Shown here: positions 27,346 through 35,712 of the stretch, piece by piece | Numbering within the stretch: position 1 is the first letter of the stretch | Layout: each line of letters begins with the position of its first letter | Made by a program: the position numbers and the translations under genes | The notes under the pieces: generated by a model | What the model was told of the DNA's origin: nothing | The model's input: the letters and a program-made list of their open reading frames with translations, nothing else | Database searches by the model: none | NCBI RefSeq assembly: GCF_036226405.1 | Contig: NZ_CP108464.1 | Coordinates: 6,262,001-6,326,000 of the forward strand | DNA length: 64,000 nucleotides | DNA from: Streptomyces sp. NBC_01260 | GTDB lineage: Bacteria; Actinomycetota; Actinomycetes; Streptomycetales; Streptomycetaceae | Reading direction: 5' to 3'

Positions 27346-27383
27346 ATTTCCCGTCCGTTGCCCTCGTGTGAACCCCGTGTTAC
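27346..27383 (-). promoter_or_regulatory. GlnR box of glnII
   Basis: On the minus strand, reading from 27383: GTAAC-n6-TTCAC-n6-GCAAC-n6-GAAAT. The known consensus is GTnAC-n6-GAAAC repeated twice with 11-base period; the first, third and fourth blocks match at 5, 4 and 4 of 5 positions. Position 47 bases before the start codon fits activation by GlnR under nitrogen limitation. Confidence 0.75.
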
Positions 27384-27391
27384 CGAGGTTT

Positions 27392-27418
27392 CCGTGCGAG
27401 AACGGGCCGGTCGCACGG
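27392..27418 (-). terminator. Hairpin at the end of the vWA/partner operon
   Basis: CCGTGCGA (27392-27399) pairs with TCGCACGG (27411-27418), starting 5 bases after the stop of the operon's second gene and 9 bases before the GlnR box of glnII. It should separate the operon from glnII transcription. Confidence 0.5.
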
Positions 27419-27422
27419 GCCC

Positions 27423-28556
27423 TCAGCCGCGGTCCCTGAGCAGCGGCTCGAAGCCGGCCGCCCGGATCCGCCGCACCAGCTCCGCCTCGGTCGCGCCCAG
27501 CGCCACCGCGGCACGCGGGAGCTGCCAGTCCGCGTCGGCGAGCCCTCGCAGCAGATGACCGCGCCGGATCTGCGCCTCGGACAGCCGGAACGTCTTCAGG
27601 TAGGCGACCCGCCCCGAGGAGTCGGTGATCGTCTCGCCGATGTGCTGCCCGCCCCGGTTCCGCAGGAAGGGCGGCAGGAACCGCCACAGCGTGAAGGAAC
27701 CCATCCGGTACACCCGGTCGAAGCCGTACGAGGTGTCCAGCAGCTCCCGCGCGAACAGCGAGTCGTGCGCCTCGGTCCACTCCCGCTCCTGCTCCCGCGC
27801 GGCCGCCCGCAGACCGGCGAGCGTGTTCAGCCCCGGCCCGTTGGCGATCCGTGCCCCGAAACCGGCCACCGGGGCGCCGTACAGCGCGTACTGGTGGACC
27901 AGCTCCCCGTACAGGTCCTGGACGAGCGACGCGTGCAGCAGGCGGTAGTCGTCGGGGTGCGGCACCACGAAGGCCGCAGCGAGCGCGTCGGCCGCGTACA
28001 CCATCACCCCGCACTGGCCGGGATGGATCTCGAACACCCGCAGCGCGTCGCCCAGCCCGCGCACCGACCACCCCAGGTACGCGTCCTCGGCACGCGGCGA
28101 GAGGCCGTCGCGCAGCGCCTGCCGCGACCACTCCTCCCAGGCGGTCGACGGTCCGCCGAAGTGCAGCGAGAGATAGCCCTCCATCGCGAGGTGCAGCGGC
28201 AGGAAGCGCAGCCGGTCGCCGGGCTGCCGCTTGGCCATCCGGTGGTGGCGGTGGCGCGGCAGCCGTACGGTCCTGGGCGGCACGCTCCCCGCGTCGCCGT
28301 GAGCCGTCAGCTGCGTGCCGTACGCGGCGGTCCCGGCACCCTCGCCGGACCAGTCGGCGACGAAGCCGTGCGGGATGTACGAGGTGTAGTGGGTCCGCGG
28401 CCCCACCTCCACGACACCGCTCCCGCCGCCCGCGTACACCTCGCGGTGCAGCCGGAGCCCCTCGACCGGCTTCTCGCGCACCAGCGGCACCAGCCGGATG
28501 CCGCCCCAGACCTGCGAGGGGCGGGCGGTGAGCCCGGTCAGTTCGAGCGTGTTCAC
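27423..28556 (-). CDS. ARPP-2-like protein, partner of the vWA-domain protein
   Basis: 377 residues from GTG 28556, overlapping the stop of the upstream vWA gene by four bases. The N-terminal half resembles a beta-rich domain (LTARPSQVWGGIRLVPLV, VEVGPRTHYTSYIPHGFVADW) that I associate, from memory only, with proteins called ARPP-2 in public annotation; the C-terminal half begins around the conserved HRHHRMAKR segment and holds LHLAMEGYLSLHFGG, GQCGVMVYAADALAAAFVVPHPDDYRLLH split across residues about 135-240, then a charged helical part with GQHIGETITD. No catalytic motif is certain. The coupling means both proteins probably act together. Function unknown; a stress or conflict role has been proposed for related vWA-linked families. 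Confidence 0.8.
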   Translation of the reverse strand: MNTLELTGLTARPSQVWGGIRLVPLVREKPVEGLRLHREVYAGGGSGVVEVGPRTHYTSYIPHGFVADWSGEGAGTAAYGTQLTAHGDAGSVPPRTVRLPRHRHHRMAKRQPGDRLRFLPLHLAMEGYLSLHFGGPSTAWEEWSRQALRDGLSPRAEDAYLGWSVRGLGDALRVFEIHPGQCGVMVYAADALAAAFVVPHPDDYRLLHASLVQDLYGELVHQYALYGAPVAGFGARIANGPGLNTLAGLRAAAREQEREWTEAHDSLFARELLDTSYGFDRVYRMGSFTLWRFLPPFLRNRGGQHIGETITDSSGRVAYLKTFRLSEAQIRRGHLLRGLADADWQLPRAAVALGATEAELVRRIRAAGFEPLLRDRG

Positions 28557-30031
28557 AGCGGGTCCCCTTCCTGGCCGGCCGTCACGAACCGGGCGACCCG
28601 CCGGTCCAGGTACGCGTGCAGCGCGGCGGGTCCGGTCCGGCCCTCGGAGAACCGCGCGATCTCCACCAGGGACGGCAGATCCTCCGCGTCCCGGATACCC
28701 GCCGTCGGCACACTCGGGGAGAGCCGCCGGACGTCGAAACCGTCCGCGTCGTATACAGGGTTCACATGGACCACCGCCGTACGCCGGTCCGGATCGAGCC
28801 TGGTCCGCCACACCCGCAGCACCTCGCCCGCGAGCCCGGGAGGTGCGTTGTCCCAGCCGTCCGAGACGATGACCAGCCGGTCGGGACCGTACTCCAGGGC
28901 GTCCAGCACCCGGCTGCCGAGCGGCGTCGGACCCCAGGGCACGACCAGCAGCGGATCGCCGGCGCCGGAGGTCCACAGCGGGGTGTACGCGCCCGGCGCG
29001 GCGAGTGCCTCCAGCAGGAAGTGGCAGGCCAGCGCCACGGCGAGCGGACGGCGCCGCTTCTCGCCCGAACCGGACGAGGAGTAGCTGTCGTCCAGTACGG
29101 CGGCGACCCGCCCCCAGCCCCCGGCGTGCGGGCCCGCCGCGCGGCGGGCCGCGGTGCGCAGGGCCGAGGTCAGCTCCTCGCGGTGGCGCCCGCGCAGCTC
29201 CGCGGGGAACGTCAGGACGTACAGGGCGAGCCGGGTCAGCGGCATCACGGTCAGATCGACACCCGTCGGCAGCCCCTGCGGAGCGGCCGCACCGCGCTGC
29301 CCCTGGGTGCGCAGCCGCTCCAGCCGGGTCATCCGGGGCACCATCCGCTCCAGGAACGCCTCGCGCTTCATGCCGTGCCGGGCCGCGAAGCCCTCGGCGA
29401 CGGTGAAGGGGAGTTCGCCGACGGCGCCCTGCTCGTAGTGGGCGCGGCGCCAGGCGTCGAGCAGCCGGTGCCGGTAGCGGGGCAGCTTCCCGGGCCGGAA
29501 GAGGAAGTCACCCAGCTCATCGCCGGCGCCACTGGCACCGCTCTCGCCGAGCCGCAGGTGCGCGTGGCGGGCCGCGTTCTTCAGCCCCGAGCGGTACTTC
29601 ACCGCGTCATGCGCCGGATCGGGCCGCGCGGCCAGCCAGTCGCGCATGATCGCGCGGGTGCGCCGGTTGTTGACCTTGGCCGCGCGCAGTCCCCGGAACA
29701 GCCGGTACACCCGCTGCGGCGGCAGCTTCGCCAGCCGCGCGGCGATCAGCCGGCCCTCGGTGCGCTTCTCCTCGGCGGTGGCCTCGACGGCGTGCTCCAG
29801 CAGCCCCTGCACGATGCGCACCGCGTTGTGGTCGTTGATGTCGAGGGCGAGCGAGGCGGCGTACACCCGGCGGTAGTTGACCCGTACGTACGCGTGCAGG
29901 AAGTCCAGCGAGAGCTGCTGCCGGTCCGCGTCCGAGTGGAACTCGCGCTGGCCGGTGGCCGTGATGGCCGCGTTGACGAAGAGGAGCACGTCCTCGGCGG
30001 CGACAAGGTCGGCAAAGGTCTCGGTCGTCAT
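28553..30031 (-). CDS. vWA-domain protein with helical TROVE-like N-terminal region
   Basis: 492 residues from ATG 30031 with GGGGGA upstream. The C-terminal half is a von Willebrand factor A domain with an intact metal-ion-dependent adhesion site: DxSxS as DDSYSSS (about 315), Thr in PTPLGS (about 368) and Asp in VSDGWDN (about 388). Residues 1-300 are mostly alpha-helical and Arg-rich (RTRAIMRDWL, KYRSGLKNAARHAHL), reminiscent of TROVE/Ro60-type RNA-binding helical repeats, but I cannot prove homology. First gene of a two-gene operon with the ARPP-2-like gene. Likely cytoplasmic, no signal peptide. It might bind RNA or a client protein through the metal site; function unknown. Confidence 0.82.
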   Translation of the reverse strand: MTTETFADLVAAEDVLLFVNAAITATGQREFHSDADRQQLSLDFLHAYVRVNYRRVYAASLALDINDHNAVRIVQGLLEHAVEATAEEKRTEGRLIAARLAKLPPQRVYRLFRGLRAAKVNNRRTRAIMRDWLAARPDPAHDAVKYRSGLKNAARHAHLRLGESGASGAGDELGDFLFRPGKLPRYRHRLLDAWRRAHYEQGAVGELPFTVAEGFAARHGMKREAFLERMVPRMTRLERLRTQGQRGAAAPQGLPTGVDLTVMPLTRLALYVLTFPAELRGRHREELTSALRTAARRAAGPHAGGWGRVAAVLDDSYSSSGSGEKRRRPLAVALACHFLLEALAAPGAYTPLWTSGAGDPLLVVPWGPTPLGSRVLDALEYGPDRLVIVSDGWDNAPPGLAGEVLRVWRTRLDPDRRTAVVHVNPVYDADGFDVRRLSPSVPTAGIRDAEDLPSLVEIARFSEGRTGPAALHAYLDRRVARFVTAGQEGDPL

Positions 30032-30241
30032 GATGAATCCCCCGTGGTGTTCCGCGAGGCGGTACGCGCAAGCGGAAGCCGGCCGGGGAATGGGGGCGCG
30101 AGCAGCGAAATATTTGCTTTACAGGCAAGTCCCGGAAGTCGCACCGGAGTCCCGCGGCCGGCCCCGCCAACGTAACCGCCCGGCCACGCACCCCGCCACC
30201 GCATTCCTTCGGGACCAGGCCGCACCGGGCACACTTGTCCC

Positions 30242-31150
30242 ATGACGATATCCGTGACCCCCCTGCGTATCGGCCTGGTCGGTACCGGCCCGTGGGCCCG
30301 CAACACCCAGGCCCCCGCCCTCGCCGCGCATCCCGGCGCCGTGCTGAGCGGGGTGTGGGGCCGCCGGGCCGAGGCGGCGCGGGAGCTGGCCGCCGCCCAT
30401 GGCGCCCCCGCGTACACCGGTGACGCGGGGCTCGACGAGCTCTTCGCCGCGAGCGACGCCGTCGCGTTCGCCCTGCCGCCGGACGTCCAGGCCCCGCTCG
30501 CCGCCCGCGCCGCGGCGGCCGGCTGCCATCTGCTGATGGACAAGCCGGTCGCCACGAGCGTCGCGGCCGCCCGCGAGGTGGCCGAGGCCGCGGAGCGGTC
30601 CCGGGTCGCCTCCATCGTCTTCTGCACGCTGCGGTTCGCTCCGGAGACCTCCGCCTGGATCGCCGAACAGAGCGCGGCGGGCGGCTGGTTCACCGCGCAC
30701 GCCCACTGGATCGGCGCCCTGTGGGCACCCGGCGTGGACAGCGAGTACGCCGCTTCCCCCTGGCGCCACGAGAAGGGCGGCCTCTGGGACGTCGGCCCGC
30801 ACGCGCTCTCCGTCCTCATCCCGGTGCTCGGCGAGGTGACCCGGCTGACCGCCGCGCGCGGCCCCGCCGACACCCACCACCTCATCCTCGGCCACGCCTC
30901 CGGAGCCTCCAGCACGGTGACGCTCACGCTGGCCGCCCCGGTGGCGGCGGCCGGGGTGGAGGTCGAGCTCAGGGGCGAGCACGGGACCGTCGGGCTGCCC
31001 CGGTGGGACGGCGCCGTGGGTGCCTTCCGGGCCGCGGTGGACGCGCTGATCGAATCGGTGCGCACGGGGGTGGCGCACCCCTGCGACGTACGGTTCGGGC
31101 TCCGGCTGACGGAACTGCTCGCGGAGGCCGAGGCGCAGGCGGGCGCTTAG
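30242..31150 (+). CDS. Gfo/Idh/MocA-family NAD(P)-dependent oxidoreductase
   Basis: 302 residues. N-terminal Rossmann fold with GLVGTGPWARN (about 10-20) and the family signature MDKPVATS (about 100) containing the EKP-like DKP motif; the C-terminal alpha/beta domain carries GGLWDVGPH with the His near residue 187, where substrate is bound. ATG 30242 has no ribosome site and is close to the predicted transcription start, so the mRNA may be leaderless. Substrate unknown, likely a sugar or cyclitol. Divergent from the vWA operon. Confidence 0.9.
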   Translation: MTISVTPLRIGLVGTGPWARNTQAPALAAHPGAVLSGVWGRRAEAARELAAAHGAPAYTGDAGLDELFAASDAVAFALPPDVQAPLAARAAAAGCHLLMDKPVATSVAAAREVAEAAERSRVASIVFCTLRFAPETSAWIAEQSAAGGWFTAHAHWIGALWAPGVDSEYAASPWRHEKGGLWDVGPHALSVLIPVLGEVTRLTAARGPADTHHLILGHASGASSTVTLTLAAPVAAAGVEVELRGEHGTVGLPRWDGAVGAFRAAVDALIESVRTGVAHPCDVRFGLRLTELLAEAEAQAGA

Positions 31151-31179
31151 CGGGCGCCCGCCACTGGCCCGGGTGGGGC

Positions 31180-31539
31180 TCAGCGCCCCATGGCGTCCCG
31201 TACCGCCTCGTCCGTGCGCGCGACCACGGCCGTGCCGTCCTCGGCCGTGATGATCGGCCGCTGGATCAGCTTCGGGTGCGCGGCGAGCGCCGTGATCCAC
31301 CGCTCCCGCGCATCCGCCACGCGCGGCCACTCCTTGAGCCCGAGCTCCTTCGCGTCCGCCTCCTGCGTCCGCGTGATGTCCCACGGCTCCAGCCCGAGCC
31401 GGTCGAGCACGGCCCGGATCTCGTCCGGTGACGGCACGTCCTCCAGGTAGCGGCGGACGGTGTAGCCGACGCCCTCCGCGTCGAGCAGCCGCACCGCGCT
31501 GCGGCACTTGGAACAGGCGGGATTGATCCAGATCTCCAT
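31180..31539 (-). CDS. ArsC/Spx-family thioredoxin-fold protein (arsenate reductase-like)
   Basis: 119 residues. Thioredoxin-fold protein with Cys9 and Cys12 (NPACSKCRSA), the CxxC of the ArsC/YffB/Spx family, followed by the typical LEDVPSPDEIRAVLDRLG segment and the RPIIT cis-Pro loop (about 93-98). Lacks a companion arsenite exporter or ArsR gene nearby, so arsenate reduction in vivo is not assured; a general glutaredoxin-like or redox role is equally possible. Convergent with the oxidoreductase gene, 29 bases away. Confidence 0.88.
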   Translation of the reverse strand: MEIWINPACSKCRSAVRLLDAEGVGYTVRRYLEDVPSPDEIRAVLDRLGLEPWDITRTQEADAKELGLKEWPRVADARERWITALAAHPKLIQRPIITAEDGTAVVARTDEAVRDAMGR

Positions 31540-31658
31540 GGGGCCAACGGTACGGGATGGACCCGCGAAAACCCCTCTGGCCAGGGGCGATTGTCAGTCC
31601 TGGGCAGTAAAATGGAGGTAGTTCGTGAGGGTTCCACCACCGTGCCAGGAGGTTGCCA

Positions 31659-31928
31659 ATGGCCGTTGCCGCAGTCACGACCAAGCCGCTCCACAAGCCC
31701 CTGCAGAAGAAGCGTCTCCCCGCCGGCCGCCCCCGTGAGTGGTACGTCGCCCACAACCGCCGGCTGAAGGCGATGCGCCTGGCGATCGCCCTGCTCGACA
31801 CGGGAGTTCACCAGCCGTCGAGCGCGAGCAACGCCCGGATACGTACGACCGCCGAACTGCTCGGCATCCACCCGCCGTCCGACACCACCTGCCGCATGGT
31901 CCGCGCGCTCATCCGTTACGGCCGCTGA
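31659..31928 (+). CDS. Small basic conserved hypothetical protein
   Basis: 89 residues, ATG 31659 directly after a perfect AGGAGG at 31647-31652. Lys/Arg-rich N-terminus (KPLHKPLQKKRLPAGRP) followed by a helical section (REWYVAHNRRLKAMRLAIALL) and a C-terminal helix-turn-helix-sized part (IRTTAELLGIHPPSDTTCRMVRALIRYG). No known domain; the layout would suit nucleic-acid binding. Third-position GC and the strong ribosome site support it as real. Confidence 0.75.
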   Translation: MAVAAVTTKPLHKPLQKKRLPAGRPREWYVAHNRRLKAMRLAIALLDTGVHQPSSASNARIRTTAELLGIHPPSDTTCRMVRALIRYGR

Positions 31929-31968
31929 CCGCCGGCCACCGATCCAACCCGCTGCGCCCCGATCCGAT

Positions 31969-32001
31969 GGCTGCGCCCCCGGGATGTCCGGGGGCGCAGC
32001 C
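31969..32001. terminator. Bidirectional hairpin between small basic gene and MmpS-like gene
   Basis: GGCTGCGCCCCCGG (31969-31982) and its exact complement at 31988-32001 with a five-base loop, in the convergent gap; 41 bases after one stop and 6 before the other. Confidence 0.75.
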
Positions 32002-32006
32002 GCGTA

Positions 32007-32447
32007 TCAGTACCCGTCGCACGTGGCGGTGGCGAATGCGCCGGAGGCGCGGTCGGTCCGCCGGGTGATGTCGTCCACCCTCACGGAGCAGGCGACATCG
32101 CCGCCGGACCTGCCCAGGCTGACGACGAACGAGCCGCCGTTCATGAATCCCCGCGTCTCCAGCTCCCCGGCCCACGGCAGGGTCCGCAGGGTCAGCCGCC
32201 CGGTCGACAGGGCCTCGCCCTGCCAGGTGCTGTAAGTGAGCGTCACGTCCCTGGCGGTGCCGGTGACCTCGTACCTGACTCGCAGTCTCTGCGAGCTCTG
32301 CTCGGAGATCCCGTGGGCCAGGACCGCGGAGACCGCGCCCGCGGCCAGGGCCAGGAGCACGAGGACCATCAGCAGCACCCACGGCCAGAGCCGCCGCCGA
32401 GGGGGCTGCGGCCCGTCCGGTCCGTCGTCGGTCGCCTGCTCGCTCAT
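32007..32447 (-). CDS. MmpS-like membrane protein
   Basis: 146 residues, ATG 32447 preceded by GGAGGG. Short charged cytoplasmic N-terminus, one membrane helix (about 25-48, WPWVLLMVLVLLALAAGA), then a beta-rich outer domain with VRYEVTGTARDVTLTYST (about 63-80) and two Cys (about 125 and 144) that could form a disulfide. MmpS proteins usually support MmpL exporters; no MmpL lies adjacent here, the nearest being 8 kb away. Confidence 0.82.
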   Translation of the reverse strand: MSEQATDDGPDGPQPPRRRLWPWVLLMVLVLLALAAGAVSAVLAHGISEQSSQRLRVRYEVTGTARDVTLTYSTWQGEALSTGRLTLRTLPWAGELETRGFMNGGSFVVSLGRSGGDVACSVRVDDITRRTDRASGAFATATCDGY

Positions 32448-32576
32448 GCCACCACCCTCCATGCTCCCGCCCCGGCCCGCGACCCCGCCGCCCCCTCACC
32501 CGTCCGGCCCGTACCGCATGCGCCCCCACCTGACGCCGCCTTGACTTGGGGCGATGGACGAGTGCTGGGAGGCGCG

Positions 32577-33062
32577 ATGACTGGGCGAGGCGTACGGGGC
32601 GCAGGTGCTGTGCTGGCGGCGGTCATCGTGGCGGCGACGGCGACGGCGTGCTCGCACGACGGGGGCAGCGCGTCCGGCACCGTCTCCCAAGCGGCGTCGG
32701 CAGCCTCCTCGGTGGCGTCCAAGGGCGCCGACGCGGTCGCCTCGGCGACGGCCGCCGCCGAGGACAAGCTGAACAGCTTCAAGAACGGCGTGAACGCGAG
32801 CGGCGACGTCAAGGCCGGTGCGGCGGCCACCGGCAAGGACGGCCACGCCACCTCGAAGGTCACGGTGCGCAACGGCACCGACTCGAAGCAGTCCTACGCC
32901 GTGCAGATCAACTTCCGCGACCCGAGCGGGAATCTGCTCGACACGGTCGTGGTGACGGTCGATGACGTCGCCGCCAAGGGCACCAAGGACGCCACCGCCC
33001 GCAGCAACCGCAAGCTCGAAGGCGACGTCAGGGCCGAGGTGGGCGAGGCACTGAGGCACTGA
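32577..33062 (+). CDS. FxLYD-domain-like secreted lipoprotein candidate
   Basis: 161 residues, ATG 32577 after GGGAGG. N-terminal signal segment ends ATATAC-S; a Cys is at the correct place for a lipoprotein, but the lipobox (A-T-A-C) is weak, so it may be processed by ordinary signal peptidase. A flexible Ala/Ser-rich linker with a possible helix (about 35-70) precedes a beta domain (SKVTVRNGTDSKQSYAVQI and FRDPSGNLLDTVVV) of the FxLYD type, found in actinobacterial surface proteins. Function unknown. Confidence 0.75.
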   Translation: MTGRGVRGAGAVLAAVIVAATATACSHDGGSASGTVSQAASAASSVASKGADAVASATAAAEDKLNSFKNGVNASGDVKAGAAATGKDGHATSKVTVRNGTDSKQSYAVQINFRDPSGNLLDTVVVTVDDVAAKGTKDATARSNRKLEGDVRAEVGEALRH

Positions 33063-33101
33063 GGCGCCGCCCTCGGTCCGGGGCCGCGGATTCCGTCGAT
33101 C

Positions 33102-33124
33102 CGGGCCCGTCGACGACGGGCCCG
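33102..33124 (+). terminator. Hairpin after the FxLYD-like gene
   Basis: CGGGCCCGTCG and its exact complement separated by a single base, in practice a nine-pair stem with a five-base loop, 39 bases after the stop codon. Confidence 0.6.
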
Positions 33125-33407
33125 CCGCCCGGCACGGCTTGACCCTCCCGCGACGGACGGGCAGCGGCTTCCGGATCGACCGTTGAGAACCCGCGCTGTC
33201 CGACAGCCCTGGGGTACATGCGGGACGCCGGGGTGCGGAGCCGGATCGAGAGCTGCCCCGACACGGCGTGGGAGCGGCTGAGCGGTGCGGTGCCCGGGAT
33301 CAGGACCGCCGGGACCGTGCATGTCGTCCTGGTGCTCGGCGAGCCCGGCCACGCCGGCTTCTACGACGCGGTCGCGCCGGGCCTGACCCGCCCCTGCGCC
33401 GAAGAGC
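33125..33407. other. Gene-poor stretch between FxLYD-like gene and glnA
   Basis: A 77-codon open frame starts at ATG 33218 (WERLSGAVPGIRTAGTVHVV, then LGEPGHAGFYDAVAPG) and ends inside the glnA terminator at 33448. Its lack of a ribosome site and its tail within the hairpin make it unlikely as an intact gene; it might be the remnant of one. Nothing else is visible. Confidence 0.4.
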
Positions 33408-33464
33408 GTACGGCCGAGGGCCGTCACCCTCCGCGTCGCGCGGGGTGACGGCCCTCGGCCGTAC
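33408..33464 (-). terminator. Strong hairpin terminator of glnA
   Basis: Perfect 22-base arms at 33408-33429 and 33443-33464 with a 13-base loop, beginning 18 bases past the glnA stop codon on the minus strand. Confidence 0.85.
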
Positions 33465-33482
33465 CGTCTGTCTGCGTGATCC

Positions 33483-34892
33483 CTAGAGGTCGAAGTAGAG
33501 CTCGAACTCGTGCGGGTGCGGCCGCAGCTGGATCGGGGCGATCTCCTGCGTGCGCTTGAAGTCGACCCACGTCTCGATCAGGTCGGGCGTGAAGACGCCG
33601 CCTGCCAGGAGGTACTCGTGGTCCGCCTCAAGGGCGTCGAGGACGGCCGGGAGGGAGGTCGGGACCTGCTGCACGTTGGCGTGCTCCTCGGGAGCCAGCT
33701 CGTAGAGGTCCTTGTCGATCGGCTCGGGCGGCTCGATCTTGTTCTTCACGCCGTCCAGGCCGGCCATCAGGAGGGCCGAGAAGGCGAGGTACGGGTTGGA
33801 CGACGGGTCCGGGGCGCGGAACTCGACGCGCTTGGCCTTCGGGTTGGAGCCCGTGATCGGGATGCGCATCGCGGCGGAGCGGTTGCGCTGCGAGTACACC
33901 ATGTTGACCGGGGCCTCGAAGCCGGGGACCAGACGGTGGTAGGAGTTCACCGTCGGGTTGGTGAACGCCAGCAGCGACGGGGCGTGCTTCAGGATGCCGC
34001 CGATGTAGTAGCGCGCCATGTCCGAGAGGCCCGCGTAGCCCTGCTCGTCGTAGAACAGCGGGTCGCCGCCGGCCCACAGGGACTGGTGGACGTGCATGCC
34101 CGAGCCGTTGTCGCCGAAGATCGGCTTCGGCATGAAGGTCGCGGTCTTGCCGTTGCGCCAGGCGACGTTCTTCACGATGTACTTGAAGAGCATCAGGTCG
34201 TCGGCCGCGGCGAGCAGCGTGTTGAACTTGTAGTTGATCTCGGCCTGGCCGGCCGTGCCGACCTCGTGGTGCTGGCGCTCGACCTGGAGGCCGTTCTTGT
34301 CCAGCTCCAGGGAGATCTCGGCACGCAGATCGGCGAAGTGGTCGACCGGCGGGGTCGGGAAGTAACCGCCCTTGTAGCGGACCTTGTAGCCGCGGTTGTT
34401 CTCCTCCGACCCGGTGTTCCAGGCGCCCGCCTCGGAGTCGATGTGGTAGAAGCTCTCGTTCGCCGACGTCTGGAAGCGGACGTTGTCGAAGACGTAGAAC
34501 TCGGCCTCGGGACCGAAGTACGCGGTGTCGGCGATACCGGTGGAGGCCAGGTACGCCTCCGCCTTCCTGGCCACGTTCCGCGGGTCACGGCTGTACTGCT
34601 CGCCGGTGATCGGGTCGTGGATGAAGAAGTTGATGTTGACGGTCTTGTCGCGGCGGAAGGGGTCGACACGAGCGGTCGACAGGTCCGCGCGGAGCGCCAT
34701 GTCGGACTCGTGGATGGCCTGGAAGCCGCGGATCGACGAGCCGTCGAAGGCCAGCTCCTCGGTCGGGTCGAAGACCGCCGCCGGGATGGTGAAGTGCTGC
34801 ATCACACCGGGCAGGTCGCAGAACCGGACGTCGATGAACTTGACGTCTTCGTCGGCGATGTACTTCTTCACGTCGTCGGCGTTCTGGAACAT
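33483..34892 (-). CDS. glnA: Glutamine synthetase I (GSI-beta)
   Basis: 469-residue dodecameric glutamine synthetase, the main ammonium-assimilating enzyme. ATG 34892 follows AGGAGG. Motifs in order: [20 protein letters not shown] (about 48-57), [11 protein letters not shown] (about 125), [11 protein letters not shown] (about 265), NRSAAMRIP (about 335). The adenylylation Tyr lies in DLYELAPEE (about 395), so activity is probably tuned by GlnE. A good GlnR box lies about 100 bases upstream and a 22-base-arm terminator behind it. Confidence 0.98.
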   Translation of the reverse strand: MFQNADDVKKYIADEDVKFIDVRFCDLPGVMQHFTIPAAVFDPTEELAFDGSSIRGFQAIHESDMALRADLSTARVDPFRRDKTVNINFFIHDPITGEQYSRDPRNVARKAEAYLASTGIADTAYFGPEAEFYVFDNVRFQTSANESFYHIDSEAGAWNTGSEENNRGYKVRYKGGYFPTPPVDHFADLRAEISLELDKNGLQVERQHHEVGTAGQAEINYKFNTLLAAADDLMLFKYIVKNVAWRNGKTATFMPKPIFGDNGSGMHVHQSLWAGGDPLFYDEQGYAGLSDMARYYIGGILKHAPSLLAFTNPTVNSYHRLVPGFEAPVNMVYSQRNRSAAMRIPITGSNPKAKRVEFRAPDPSSNPYLAFSALLMAGLDGVKNKIEPPEPIDKDLYELAPEEHANVQQVPTSLPAVLDALEADHEYLLAGGVFTPDLIETWVDFKRTQEIAPIQLRPHPHEFELYFDL

Positions 34893-34973
34893 CCAACTCC
34901 TCCTACTCCCGGCCCGGGCGGGACGGGGTTGCAGCTCGTTGTGCGGCCAGTGCGGTGGCACACGCTGGACCCG

Positions 34974-35027
34974 ACCATAGGCAGACCGGATTTCTCAAGC
35001 ATGACCCATTTGTTTCGCCGAAGTTAA
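34974..35027 (-). promoter_or_regulatory. glnA promoter with GlnR box
   Basis: On the minus strand the GlnR box runs 35027-34990: TTAAC-n6-GAAAC-n6-GTCAT-n6-GAAAT, an exact 11-base period with matches of 4, 5, 4 and 4 of 5 to GTnAC/GAAAC blocks. A -10-like TATGGT is at 34979-34974 without a well-spaced -35, as expected for an activator-dependent promoter. The 5' leader would be about 75 bases. Confidence 0.75.
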
Positions 35028-35168
35028 CCGAGCCGGGTGTGAGTAGCGCCTCGTGAGCGTACGGCGACTGGTTCCGGGCGGGTTCCGGGCCGGTTTCCCG
35101 GCGGTGTCCCAAGGCGGCGGCTCCACCCGCCCGGCAGGGGGCTCGGGCGGGCGCAGTACCGTGGTCGG

Positions 35169-35636
35169 GTGGACAACAGGCAAGCAATCGGATCGTGGCT
35201 CTCCGGGCCGCGTGCGGCAGCCGAGGAGATGGGCGCCGACTTCGGGTACCGGGGCAAGAGGCTCGGTCTTCCCGAGCAGGGGCCGGGGGCCGTGGCGCCG
35301 CTCGGCCGCCGCTTCGGTGCGATCTTCATCGACTGGGCCCTGTGCCTGCTGATCGCATACGGGCTGTTCGCTCGCGGTGACCAGCAGGCCGCCGGCAACT
35401 GGGCGCTGGGGATCTTCCTCGTACTGAGCCTGCTCACCGTCGGCACCATCGGCTGCACGCCCGGCAAGCGCCTCCTGGGCATCAGGGTCGTCGCCGAGGG
35501 CGGCGGGCGGCTGGGGCTCGGGAGGGTGCTGGTGCGCAGCGTGCTGCTGTGCCTGGTGATCCCGGCCCTGGTCTGGGACCGCGACGGCCGGGGCCTGCAT
35601 GACCGGCTGGCCCGCGCCGTTCAGGTCCGTATCTGA
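35169..35636 (+). CDS. RDD-family membrane protein
   Basis: 155 residues from GTG 35169, possibly leaderless since no ribosome site is seen. A soluble lead (1-45) is followed by the RDD membrane domain: LGRRFGAIFIDWALCLLIAYG (Arg and Asp of the signature near 48-56), a second helix (about 78-97), the KRLLGIRVV stretch and a third helix (about 122-138) closing with DGRGLHDRLARA. Function of RDD proteins is poorly known; some act as ion transporters. Its stop codon lies within a short tandem repeat. Divergent from glnA, convergent with the DUF4191 gene. Confidence 0.88.
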   Translation: MDNRQAIGSWLSGPRAAAEEMGADFGYRGKRLGLPEQGPGAVAPLGRRFGAIFIDWALCLLIAYGLFARGDQQAAGNWALGIFLVLSLLTVGTIGCTPGKRLLGIRVVAEGGGRLGLGRVLVRSVLLCLVIPALVWDRDGRGLHDRLARAVQVRI

Positions 35637-35666
35637 GCAGGTCCGTATCTGAGCGGATCCGTATCC
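35624..35666. repeat. 16-base tandem repeat across the RDD stop codon
   Basis: GGTCCGTATCTGAGCA (35624-35639) is followed by a copy with one change (35640-35655) and a partial third copy (35656-35666). The first contains the RDD stop codon TGA; later copies repeat it in a different phase. Confidence 0.8.
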
Positions 35667-35712
35667 ATGGGCCGGCCGCGCGATGCGGCGGGCCCACGGA
35701 GTCCGCCGGCTG

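Noticed and set aside
33218..33448. A 77-codon plus-strand frame before glnA
   Set aside because: No ribosome site, and its tail lies in the glnA terminator; kept only as a note in the gene-poor stretch.
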